NCBI RefSeq assembly: GCF_947492405.1
Contig: NZ_CANLMP010000007.1
Coordinates: forward strand, 310,001-374,000
Reading direction: 5' to 3'
Length of the DNA: 64,000 bases
Source of the DNA: an uncultured Aquimarina sp.
GTDB taxonomy: Bacteria; Bacteroidota; Bacteroidia; Flavobacteriales; Flavobacteriaceae
In this document: positions 1 through 6,731 of the stretch, piece after piece
How positions within the stretch are numbered: the stretch's first letter is position 1
Layout of the letters: every line of letters starts with the position of its first letter
The notes under the pieces: model-generated
The model's input: only the letters and a program-made list of their open reading frames with translations
The model's database searches: none
What the model was told of the DNA's origin: nothing
Made by a program: the position numbers and the translations under genes

Positions 1-1
1 A

Positions 2-1021
2 TTGTACCAAACATTAATTACTCCAATAAAAAATAAATTAGTAGGTAATCAACTAATCATAGTTCCCGATGGTCCATTATGGCATCTTAATTTTGATTTA
101 TTACTTACAGAAGAAGAAATTTCTAACAATCCTAGGACTTGGCCATATCTTCTTAAAGAATATGCTATTTCGTATGCTAATTCAGCTACATTGTTGTTCG
201 GGAATAAGATGCGAGAGGAATCGGTTTCTAAAGAAGAACAAGAATGTTTGGCCTTTTCTTTTTCTAGTGGAGATAATACTTCTGCCACACGAAATGTGAG
301 TTTAAAAACTTTCAGAAATTCGAGTATGGATTTACCGGGAACTCGAGAAGAGATTAAAGCAATTGCTAATATTGTAGATGGACAATACTTTTATGGATCA
401 GAAGCTACAGAAGAGAATTTTAAAAAGCACGCAGGAGCCTATGACATTTTACATTTAGCATTACACGGAGATGTGGATAACGAACGTCCAGAAAACTCTA
501 AGCTTTATTTTACCAAAAGTAAGGATACAATAGAAGATAACTACCTGTACAGTCACGAACTATTTGCGTTAGATATTCCTGCAGAATTAACAGTATTAAG
601 TGCTTGTAATACAGGAACCGGTAAAATCGCCAAAGGAGAAGGGATCATGAGTTTAGGAAATGCATTCCAATACGCTGGAACTAAAAGTTTATTGCTCACT
701 AATTGGGAAGTATCTGATGAAACTACACCCAAGATCATGGAATATTTTTACACCAACCTTAAAGAAGGAAAAAATAAGGCAGAAGCCTTGCAACAAGCAA
801 AACTACAATTTCTAACAACAACAAGCGAAGAAACCTATCACCCATACTATTGGGGAGGATTTTACTTGTTAGGAGATACTACTGCTATTCAGTTTCAAGA
901 TAACAATCATCTATATTGGTGGATTGGTATTGGCATTTTAGCATTGATATTACTAAGTTTGTTTTGGTATAGAAAAAAGCGTTCCTCTAGTGAGGTCAGT
1001 GCTAAGGCATTCCTGTCTTGA
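2..1021 (+). CDS. CHAT-domain protein, C-terminal part (5' end outside window)
   Basis: This is the C-terminal part of a CHAT (caspase-like, clan CD) protein. The catalytic pair is visible: His155 of this fragment in LALHG and Cys202 in LSACNTG, followed by the typical KGEGIMSLGNAF and LLLTNWEVSD segments. A hydrophobic segment near residues 304-325, followed by RKKR, predicts a C-terminal membrane anchor with the CHAT domain on the other side of the membrane from the basic tail. Bacteroidota proteins of this kind usually carry TPR repeats N-terminal to CHAT; that part would lie upstream of base 1. The TTG at base 2 is therefore not taken as the true start. A peptidase or signalling role is inferred from the family only. 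Confidence 0.85.
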   Translation: MYQTLITPIKNKLVGNQLIIVPDGPLWHLNFDLLLTEEEISNNPRTWPYLLKEYAISYANSATLLFGNKMREESVSKEEQECLAFSFSSGDNTSATRNVSLKTFRNSSMDLPGTREEIKAIANIVDGQYFYGSEATEENFKKHAGAYDILHLALHGDVDNERPENSKLYFTKSKDTIEDNYLYSHELFALDIPAELTVLSACNTGTGKIAKGEGIMSLGNAFQYAGTKSLLLTNWEVSDETTPKIMEYFYTNLKEGKNKAEALQQAKLQFLTTTSEETYHPYYWGGFYLLGDTTAIQFQDNNHLYWWIGIGILALILLSLFWYRKKRSSSEVSAKAFLS

Positions 1022-1063
1022 GAGGTGTGTTAGAATAGCAAATAATAATAAAATAACAAATAA

Positions 1064-1828
1064 GTGAAAATAATATCATACAACGTAAACGGAATCCGAG
1101 CAGCGTTAAAAAAAGGATTTATAGAATGGTTACAGCAAGCAGATCCGGATGTGATTTGTTTACAAGAAATCAAAGCCAATAAAGAACAACTAGAACTGGA
1201 TGTTTTTGCCAAAGCTGGATATAAATATAACTATTGGTATAGTGCCCAGAAAAAAGGATATAGTGGTGTTGCGGTTTTATCTAAAACAGCCCCTGATCAT
1301 ATAGAATACGGAACCGGAATCGACTATATGGATCAGGAAGGTCGTAATCTAAGGGTCGATTTTAACGGAGTTTCTATTATGAGTCTCTATTTGCCAAGTG
1401 GTTCTAATATAGAACGAGTAGAACATAAACTAAAGTTTATGGATGATTTTCAGGAGTATATCAACGAGTTGAAGAAATCTCATCCAAACTTAGTGATTTT
1501 GGGGGATTATAATATTTGTCATGAGGCCATTGATATTCATGATCCAGTTCGTAATAAAAATGTATCCGGATTTTTGCCAGTGGAGCGCGAATGGATTGGT
1601 AATTTTATTGAAAGCGGTTTTATAGATTCATTTAGGCATTTTAACTCAGAACCTCATAATTATTCTTGGTGGAGCTATAGAGCAAATGCGAGAGCAAATA
1701 ATAAGGGATGGCGATTAGATTACGGAATGGTAGCAAAACCATTGCAAGATAAACTAAAAAGAGCCGTTATCTTATCAGATGCCAAACATAGTGATCATTG
1801 CCCGATCATGGTGGAATTGAAATTGTGA
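1064..1828 (+). CDS. xth: exodeoxyribonuclease III (AP endonuclease)
   Basis: Cytoplasmic base-excision-repair enzyme that cleaves DNA at abasic sites and removes 3' blocks. The 254-aa length is normal for the ExoIII/ExoA family. Active-site motifs are in order: NVNGIRA with Asn7, LQEIKA with metal ligand Glu35, LGDYN with Asp148 and Asn150, WRLDY near residue 217, and the terminal SDHCP segment carrying the catalytic Asp-His. The start is a GTG 42 bases after the CHAT gene; the protein begins with the conserved MKIISYNVNGIRA, which fixes it. No strong promoter is visible in the gap, so read-through from the CHAT gene is possible. Identification is secure. Confidence 0.96.
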   Translation: MKIISYNVNGIRAALKKGFIEWLQQADPDVICLQEIKANKEQLELDVFAKAGYKYNYWYSAQKKGYSGVAVLSKTAPDHIEYGTGIDYMDQEGRNLRVDFNGVSIMSLYLPSGSNIERVEHKLKFMDDFQEYINELKKSHPNLVILGDYNICHEAIDIHDPVRNKNVSGFLPVEREWIGNFIESGFIDSFRHFNSEPHNYSWWSYRANARANNKGWRLDYGMVAKPLQDKLKRAVILSDAKHSDHCPIMVELKL

Positions 1829-1865
1829 AAATAGTATACCGAATTATCGAATTAAATCGTCACAT

Positions 1866-1912
1866 TGAGGTTGTCGAAGTGTATTTTGGTTAATTAGTCT
1901 TCGACAAGCTCA
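1866..1912. repeat. dispersed GTCGAA-type inverted repeat
   Basis: Inverted repeat with 14-base arms and one mismatch (TGAGGTTGTCGAAG at 1866-1879 and CTTCGACAAGCTCA at 1899-1912) around a 19-base spacer, in the 274-base gap between xth and the OmpA gene. It belongs to the GTCACATTGAG...GTCGAAxTGT family common between flavobacterial genes; a related copy sits inside bioF (54731-54755). Decayed relatives occur at 1938-1990 and 4423-4456. There is no T-tract, so it is not a good intrinsic terminator. Confidence 0.7.
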
Positions 1913-2102
1913 GACTGATATGAAAACAAAAAACACGTCAATTGGAGCACTGTGAGGAACAAAACAGTGTATCGAGAATAGTGTTTTGTATTGAAAAGCT
2001 TTGTTGATAGCTCTTATGAGCTTGTCAGAGTACATTTTATCTTCATTTTACTATGATAGAATACTCGAGCTAACATTTTTTTAATTAAGAAAAATAAAAA
2101 AT

Positions 2103-3062
2103 ATGATAAAAAGAATTGCAATAATAGTATTCATCGGATTATTTACTACCTCCTGCGTTTCTTCTAAAGTACATAAGGAATTAGAGAGTAAATACGCTCG
2201 ATTAAAAAGAGATAATCGCAAATTGCAGGATAAATTCAGGGTTTTAGAAAAAACTAGCAAGGCAGATAAGTTGGCTATGGATCAGCTTAATGATGAATAT
2301 GAAAAAACTCGTATAGAGCGAGATGAATTGCGAACAAAGTATGATGCGCTTTCAGCTAATTATGAAAATCTAAAAAACTCCTATGACGCGTTAGGAAAAA
2401 ATAGTGCAGCTGCACTAAATGCAAATAATAAGAGAAATAGAGAACTTTTATCTCAGTTAGAAGAAAAGGAAAGAACATTGGCTGTAGAACGCAATCGACT
2501 AGAAAAACTGCAGAGAGATTTAGATAGTCGTTCTAAAAGAGTGGATGAACTAGAAGGGCTGATTGCTGCAAAAGATGCCAAGATGCAAGCATTAAAAACT
2601 GCTATTTCTAAAGCTTTGCGAAATTTTGAAGGCAAAGGATTAACCGTAGAAGAACGAAATGGTAAAGTGTATATCTCTATGGAGAATAAATTGTTATTTG
2701 ATTCTGGTAGTTGGGCTGTAGGAACGCAAGGAAGACAGGCTGTTAAGCAGTTAGCATCTGTGTTAGGAGAGAACCCTGATATTGCTGTATTGATAGAAGG
2801 TCATACCGATAATGTTCCGTATACCGGAAATGGACAGTTAACAGGAAACTGGGATCTATCTACCAAAAGAGCCACGGCGATTGTAAACTTATTATTGGAG
2901 AATAATCAAATAGATGCACAGAATCTTACAGCCGCTGGTAGAGGAGAATACTCACCAGTAGCATCAAATGATACATCAACGGGTAAAGCAAAGAACAGAA
3001 GAATAGAGGTAATCTTGACCCCTAAGTTGGATGAAATATCTAAATTGTTGAACGATATATAA
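2103..3062 (+). CDS. OmpA-family lipoprotein with coiled coil
   Basis: Predicted outer-membrane lipoprotein that binds peptidoglycan. It has a signal peptide with lipobox TTSC (lipidated Cys18), a long charged heptad-rich coiled coil at about residues 22-170, and a C-terminal OmpA domain at about 195-305 with the peptidoglycan-binding signature (LIEGHTDNVPY, NWDLSTKRA, AAGRGEYSP, KNRRIEVIL). The architecture resembles Pal/YiaD-type envelope-tethering proteins with an added spacer. It stands alone between a repeat-bearing gap and a convergent gene, with a shared palindromic terminator downstream. Envelope stability is the inferred role; the exact ortholog is not identified. Confidence 0.9.
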   Translation: MIKRIAIIVFIGLFTTSCVSSKVHKELESKYARLKRDNRKLQDKFRVLEKTSKADKLAMDQLNDEYEKTRIERDELRTKYDALSANYENLKNSYDALGKNSAAALNANNKRNRELLSQLEEKERTLAVERNRLEKLQRDLDSRSKRVDELEGLIAAKDAKMQALKTAISKALRNFEGKGLTVEERNGKVYISMENKLLFDSGSWAVGTQGRQAVKQLASVLGENPDIAVLIEGHTDNVPYTGNGQLTGNWDLSTKRATAIVNLLLENNQIDAQNLTAAGRGEYSPVASNDTSTGKAKNRRIEVILTPKLDEISKLLNDI

Positions 3063-3067
3063 CAGTG

Positions 3068-3123
3068 AATATAATGTATAAAAAAAAGCGGTCAATTGAC
3101 CGCTTTTTTTTATACATTATATT
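3068..3123. terminator. bidirectional terminator, 56-base perfect palindrome
   Basis: A perfect 56-base palindrome with no unpaired loop, centred between 3095 and 3096. Its core is GCGGTCAATTGACCGC flanked by eight A on the left and eight T on the right, so it can act as an intrinsic terminator on both strands. It separates the convergent OmpA gene and the gene ending at 3136. Confidence 0.92.
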
Positions 3124-3135
3124 TTAGATAAGGAT

Positions 3136-3540
3136 CTAATTGAATAAGTCTTTTAATATATTTTCAACATCAGCATCTTGATTTACTCTTAATTCTTCTT
3201 TTAACTTTAAAAGTTTAGATTGAAAGCTTTCAATTACGCGTTCAGCATTCATTTTATCTAACCTTATAGATTTTCCATTAGATGTCAATAGGTTATAGTA
3301 AAAATGCTGTAATTCTTTTGGTTTTGATTTGTCTAATTCTCTTTCAACAGAAATAGTACCTTTTCCTGTTTGTATAGAGATTACACTTCCCTGAGCAGTA
3401 ACTTTATCTGTCTGCGCATTAAGATCTGTGGCAAGACTATATACATCATCAAAAATTTTCTTTTGATCTCTCCAATCTTCCTGTGCTTGGATAGTTGATC
3501 CTGCGCCTACCATAAGTAAAAGTAGAAATAATTTTTTCAT
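3136..3540 (-). CDS. small secreted protein of unknown function
   Basis: 134-residue protein with a clear signal peptide (MKKLFLLLLMVGAGSTIQA, cleavage after AQA-like residues near 20). The mature part is hydrophilic, with a beta-rich middle (GSVISIQTGKGTISVERELD) and a C-terminal amphipathic helix (about 100-134). No cysteines, lipobox or catalytic motif are seen. It shares the palindromic terminator at 3068-3123 with the OmpA gene. I do not recognise the family; a soluble periplasmic protein is the safest description. Confidence 0.75.
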   Translation of the reverse strand: MKKLFLLLLMVGAGSTIQAQEDWRDQKKIFDDVYSLATDLNAQTDKVTAQGSVISIQTGKGTISVERELDKSKPKELQHFYYNLLTSNGKSIRLDKMNAERVIESFQSKLLKLKEELRVNQDADVENILKDLFN

Positions 3541-3591
3541 AATATTTGGGTGTTATAAATTTAGTATCAAAACTGCGTATTTGATTTCACG

Positions 3592-3608
3592 TATTCCAAA
3601 ACGGAATA
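3592..3608. promoter_or_regulatory. short inverted repeat between divergent genes
   Basis: TATTCC-AAAAC-GGAATA, with 6-base perfect arms, lies in the 271-base gap between the divergent genes starting at 3540 (-) and 3812 (+), 52 bases upstream of the former. It could be an operator, but no regulator is identified. The rest of this gap shows no clear promoter or gene. Confidence 0.3.
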
Positions 3609-3811
3609 AATATAATTTTAGTATTAAAGTTATCTTAAAAATCGGTTTAAAATAACCATTTTAATTTGAAGTTTCCAAAAAGTGTGCCATGAATTTAGCA
3701 GACAAAAATAAAATTCTTAAATATGCATATAACAAAAATGATAAAATCAAGGAAGACAGATAACAAAAGAACAGTATCAGACGTTTACAATACCCAAATC
3801 AATTTAAAACT

Positions 3812-4339
3812 ATGAAACAAATGAAGCGGTTACCCATTTTTATAATACTACTATTATTTGTAGTAAAAGGGTTGAGTCAGGAAAGTGAAGAAGAGTATTA
3901 TGAGGAAGAAGAAACACAAGATGAAGGAGAAGTACAAGAAGAAGAGGAAGGTCAAAGCAACTACTTTGATTACTATCAGTATTTTGAGTTTACCAATGAT
4001 GAGTATGCCAATTTATTGGATAAAGTGAATGAGATGGATCCGGATCAGGAGGCTATGCTAAATACATTTGTCGTTGAGGTGCAGCAGGATAGAGTGCTAA
4101 AACGACGATTGTTCAATGAAATGGTTACAAAACCTAAGAAAAAAAGTCGTTATAAGGGTAAGGACAGTCCTGGTTTTGTTTGTATTATAAAAGGTCTTAT
4201 GGAAAATAAAACAGTCTATGATGCCATAATTAAAGACGGTCGCTCTGAGCAACAAGCCAGAAATGCCGCAACACTTGCAGAAAGATCCATTCGGAGGAAA
4301 TGTGGTATCACCAAAAAAGTGAATAAGGAAGAGCAATAA
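3812..4339 (+). CDS. secreted acidic protein of unknown function
   Basis: 175-residue protein with a signal peptide (about residues 1-22, ending LSQ). Next comes a very acidic low-complexity run at about 24-50 made almost wholly of Glu, Asp, Gln and Tyr, and then a mixed helical region. The C-terminal half is basic and has two cysteines (VCIIKG and RRKCGITKK). It appears monocistronic; no related neighbour helps with function. The strong charge asymmetry (acidic N, basic C) could support self-association or ion binding, but that is speculation. Confidence 0.7.
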   Translation: MKQMKRLPIFIILLLFVVKGLSQESEEEYYEEEETQDEGEVQEEEEGQSNYFDYYQYFEFTNDEYANLLDKVNEMDPDQEAMLNTFVVEVQQDRVLKRRLFNEMVTKPKKKSRYKGKDSPGFVCIIKGLMENKTVYDAIIKDGRSEQQARNAATLAERSIRRKCGITKKVNKEEQ

Positions 4340-4422
4340 AATTTTATTTTAGATAATACTTCAATCTATAAGATGCTTAGATCGTTTTTTGAATAATTTT
4401 AGATATTAAATTATAGGAAAAT

Positions 4423-4456
4423 CGTCACACTAAGTCCTTCGAATAAGCTCTGAGTA
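4423..4456. repeat. degenerate GTCGAA-family intergenic repeat
   Basis: The stretch starting CGTCACACTAAGTCCTTCGA and continuing AATAAGCTCTGAG resembles a decayed copy of the dispersed repeat seen at 1866-1912. It lies in the 264-base gap before the small S24/S26-like gene. Confidence 0.4.
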
Positions 4457-4519
4457 GATATCTAAATATATCGAAAACAAGAGATTTGTATGTTATATTA
4501 TGATTATTAAAAAAACATA

Positions 4520-4527
4520 TATCTTTG
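4520..4527 (+). promoter_or_regulatory. -7 promoter element (TATCTTTG)
   Basis: An exact TAnnTTTG match followed by C, as in Bacteroidota primary-sigma promoters. It lies 76 bases upstream of the 4604 start and implies a leader of about 70 bases. No good TTG box is seen at the usual distance, so confidence is moderate. Confidence 0.5.
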
Positions 4528-4603
4528 CATAGTACATGAGTATACGTTCTTTGTAACGACCATACTCCATAGTTTTTGAATTAAATGTTTAATTTTTAAA
4601 ACT

Positions 4604-4906
4604 ATGATTATGAATTGGAAAATTCAAAAACTATTGAATGGTGAGACGATTGTCTCCAAAGAACCTGGTAATTCGATGTTACCAATCTTACAATCAAAAC
4701 AACCTGTGGTATTGGAACCCGTAAATTGGGAAGATTGCAAAGCAGGAGATATTGTTTTTTGCAAAGTAAGAGGAAACTGTTTTACGCATTTAGTGAAAGG
4801 AAAAAATGCAAAACGAGGATTACTAATCGGTAACAACCGAGGTCGCATCAATGGATGGACCAAAAATGTATATGGTAAAGTAATAGAAATATTACCAATG
4901 TCATAA
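4604..4906 (+). CDS. small S24/S26-like peptidase-fold protein
   Basis: 100-residue cytoplasmic-looking protein with no membrane segment. The segment PGNSMLPIL (Ser24) resembles the nucleophile motif GxSMxP of LexA/signal-peptidase folds, and CFTHLVKGK (His62) resembles the THRV box that supplies the general base in Ser-His signal peptidases. AGDIVFCKV and GLLIGNNRG match the beta strands of that fold. A full peptidase would normally be longer, so this may be a minimal domain or a non-catalytic relative. Start: ATG at 4604 or the in-frame ATG at 4610; both lie after the same leader. The terminator at 4911 closes the unit. Confidence 0.65.
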   Translation: MIMNWKIQKLLNGETIVSKEPGNSMLPILQSKQPVVLEPVNWEDCKAGDIVFCKVRGNCFTHLVKGKNAKRGLLIGNNRGRINGWTKNVYGKVIEILPMS

Positions 4907-4910
4907 GAGC

Positions 4911-4932
4911 AGCGCGATAAGCGCTTTTTTTA
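4911..4932 (+). terminator. intrinsic terminator
   Basis: AGCGC-GATAA-GCGCT followed by a run of seven T, starting 5 bases after the stop of the S24/S26-like gene. Confidence 0.8.
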
Positions 4933-4934
4933 TG

Positions 4935-4950
4935 ATCCGCCATGGCGGAT
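4935..4950. repeat. 16-base perfect palindrome ATCCGCCATGGCGGAT
   Basis: A GC-rich perfect palindrome in AT-rich surroundings, immediately after the terminator. I recall similar TCCGCC-N2-GGCGGA palindromes dispersed between genes of related flavobacteria; only one copy is evident here. Confidence 0.6.
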
Positions 4951-5050
4951 GAAAAGTTACCATAAGTAACGCACACAAAACTAATAGTTGAACTAATCCT
5001 GCAGTATTGCGGGATCTCATAAATGACTTAATCGCCTGTTTAATTTATAA

Positions 5051-5764
5051 ATGTCAACCCGTAACCGAGGAAAAGAAGCTAGTGATGATCGTTTGTTCGG
5101 TGATCCTAAGATGCAGAAAAAGCTACAAGAGGCAGCTAAAGATATGTGTTACTTGCTTAGCAGAGGGTTTGCAGAAAAATCATCACTACAGTTAGTGGGA
5201 AATCGGTATAGGCTTAATGCCAGACAACAAATAGCTTTGAGAGGAATGAGCGCTAGCGAACAACAGATACTTTTGCGCTCAGAAAGAAGCATAACACCAA
5301 ATAATCTAAAAGGTAAAACGGTTGCTATCGACGGATTTAATTTACTTATCATTTTAGAAAGTGCCATGTCTGGAGCCTATGTTTTTAAAGGATTGGATGA
5401 GTATTATAGGGATGTTTCAGGAGTGCACGGCACCTATAAAAGAGTTCGAAAAACAGAAGAAGCTCTTTTGTTAATTGGTAAGGTCTTACATGAATTAGGC
5501 GTGAGCGCGGTAGATTGGTATTTTGATGCTCCAGTTTCTAATAGTGGAAGATTAAAAACTATGCTTCGGGAATTGGCAGAGCAAAATCAATTTCCTTGGA
5601 GTATTTATTTAGACAATAATCCAGATACAGTTTTAGCAGAATCTGACCATATTGTAATAAGTTCGGATGCTTGGGTTTTAGATCGTGCTCAACAAAATTT
5701 TAATATGGTAGCATATCTTATAGAAGAACATATCCCGAAAGCTATTGTTGTGGATTCAAAATAA
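5051..5764 (+). CDS. DUF434/DUF5616-type protein
   Basis: 237-residue soluble protein. The N-terminal half has a conserved helical block (AAKDMCYLLSRGFAEKSSLQLVGNRYRL), and the second half is nuclease/PIN-like in appearance, with TVAIDGFNLLIILESAM, RDVSGVHGTYKR, WYFDAPVSNSGRLK, ESDHIVISSDAWVLD and IVVDSK. Conserved acidic residues in these blocks (Asp in IDGFN, FDAP, SSDAW) could bind metal, as in PIN-like nucleases, but this is not shown. Families of this layout carry the DUF434 and DUF5616 names and have no assigned reaction. The gene appears monocistronic; its probable terminator is at 5910-5947. Confidence 0.8.
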   Translation: MSTRNRGKEASDDRLFGDPKMQKKLQEAAKDMCYLLSRGFAEKSSLQLVGNRYRLNARQQIALRGMSASEQQILLRSERSITPNNLKGKTVAIDGFNLLIILESAMSGAYVFKGLDEYYRDVSGVHGTYKRVRKTEEALLLIGKVLHELGVSAVDWYFDAPVSNSGRLKTMLRELAEQNQFPWSIYLDNNPDTVLAESDHIVISSDAWVLDRAQQNFNMVAYLIEEHIPKAIVVDSK

Positions 5765-5909
5765 CAAAAGTTACTATTTCCCTCATTCAAACTAGGGGTT
5801 CCCTCATTATGGTTTCTACGAACCAGAAAACTACGCTAATTTTATATCAATCTAAAAGATAATAAGTGTTGGATGAGTGAGGAATTAAATTTTAGGTTGG
5901 TTAGTTGTG

Positions 5910-5947
5910 AAACGGATGTGGTAATGGGGTAACTGCATCCGTTTTTT
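5910..5947 (+). terminator. intrinsic terminator
   Basis: Arms AAACGGATG (5910-5918) and CATCCGTTT (5936-5944), then T residues to 5947. It is oriented to end transcripts from the DUF434-type gene and sits against the stop codon of the convergent small gene. Between 5765 and 5909 only a short direct repeat of CCCTCATT is seen. Confidence 0.7.
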
Positions 5948-6170
5948 ATTTTGACACCCCATTCTCATTCTCTTTATATATTTCACGGATTAGTTTATGA
6001 TAAGAATTTCGGTTGATCACAATTCTATTTTCTTGTATTTCCATCAAAGGATTGTAACGTTGTAGCACTTTTTTTACGATTTCTTCAGTAAAATCAGTTT
6101 TAGAAGCTATTCTGTGTATAGCAAAACGTTTATTTTCTTTAGTTAAATCTTTGTAATATGTGTTTAGCAT
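5946..6170 (-). CDS. small HTH-like protein of unknown function
   Basis: 74-residue basic protein. Residues about 14-40 (KRFAIHRIASKTDFTEEIVKKVLQRY) have the spacing of a helix-turn-helix, followed by a short strand (NRIVINR) and a final helix, as in a compact winged-helix domain. No signal peptide or membrane segment. A strong inverted repeat lies 55-82 bases upstream of its start (6225-6252) and could be its own operator. The gene may encode a small DNA-binding protein, but the family is not recognised and such a short frame could be spurious. Confidence 0.55.
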   Translation of the reverse strand: MLNTYYKDLTKENKRFAIHRIASKTDFTEEIVKKVLQRYNPLMEIQENRIVINRNSYHKLIREIYKENENGVSK

Positions 6171-6224
6171 GGATGTATCTCACGAGTTAGTCATAAGGTT
6201 AAAAGTAAACTAAAGATATAAAAA

Positions 6225-6252
6225 TATATATAAATAACGCTATTTATATATA
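6225..6252. promoter_or_regulatory. inverted repeat upstream of small HTH-like gene
   Basis: Perfect 12-base arms TATATATAAATA and TATTTATATATA around ACGC. The position upstream of a possible DNA-binding protein gene (start 6170, -) suggests an operator, but the arms are pure A/T, so chance or promoter-melting roles are alternatives. Confidence 0.4.
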
Positions 6253-6319
6253 ATAATATATAAGTTGACTGTAATCAAGATGTTTAGTTGAATGTTTTTT
6301 TAGAGAACAGTACTTTAAA

Positions 6320-6351
6320 AAAAAGAGCTTCCTATTGCAGAAGCTCTTTTT
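6320..6351. terminator. orphan terminator-like hairpin 1
   Basis: Twelve-base perfect arms AAAAAGAGCTTC and GAAGCTCTTTTT around an 8-base loop, a textbook bidirectional intrinsic terminator. The nearest gene upstream on the + strand ends at 5764 and has its own terminator, so this one lacks an obvious client. Confidence 0.75.
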
Positions 6352-6365
6352 CCGGTTAAAAAAGT

Positions 6366-6393
6366 AAAGGGTTCTGGGAAATCAAACCCTTTT
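6366..6393 (+). terminator. orphan terminator-like hairpin 2
   Basis: Arms AAAGGGTT and AACCCTTT around an 11-base loop, with a short T-tract. It follows hairpin 1 by 14 bases. Confidence 0.5.
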
Positions 6394-6396
6394 ATT

Positions 6397-6420
6397 GAGG
6401 TTATCAATACACCTCTTTTT
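6397..6420 (+). terminator. orphan terminator-like hairpin 3
   Basis: Arms GAGGT and ACCTC around a 9-base loop, followed by five T. It is the weakest of three tandem hairpins. Confidence 0.4.
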
Positions 6421-6670
6421 GGTTGGTATAAACTTTTTTAGATTTCGTTCATCATCAAAACAAGCTGTAGTTTTTTTGTATACCCTTGATTTTATAAGGA
6501 TATGTTATACTTATCGAAATAATTATTCCATAAATCTTAAAAACACATAAGTATTTGAAAAATAGGTACTTATAATTTGTTTAATTAAGTAAACACCTAA
6601 TTCATGTGTGGATATTTATGTTGATGATGTAGATAATTTTCCCACTTTATGAGCTTTATTATGATAATTT

Positions 6671-6703
6671 TTGGAATATCTAAGAGGAGAGTCTTTAATT
6701 TTG
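6671..6703 (+). promoter_or_regulatory. promoter of the aldo/keto reductase gene
   Basis: TTG at 6671-6673, 22-base spacer, and TAATTTTG at 6696-6703, fitting the Bacteroidota TTG-N17-23-TAnnTTTG consensus. The start codon is 28 bases downstream. Confidence 0.65.
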
Positions 6704-6731
6704 GTTTATTCAATAAATTTTAGATTAAAGA

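Larger units (their letters stand above)
6171..6731. other. 561-base gene-free region
   Basis: Very AT-rich region between the divergent small HTH-like gene and the aldo/keto reductase gene. It holds the inverted repeat at 6225-6252, three consecutive hairpins with T-tracts at 6320-6420, and the reductase promoter at 6671-6703. No credible open reading frame is present on either strand. A short RNA ending at one of the hairpins is possible. Confidence 0.6.
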
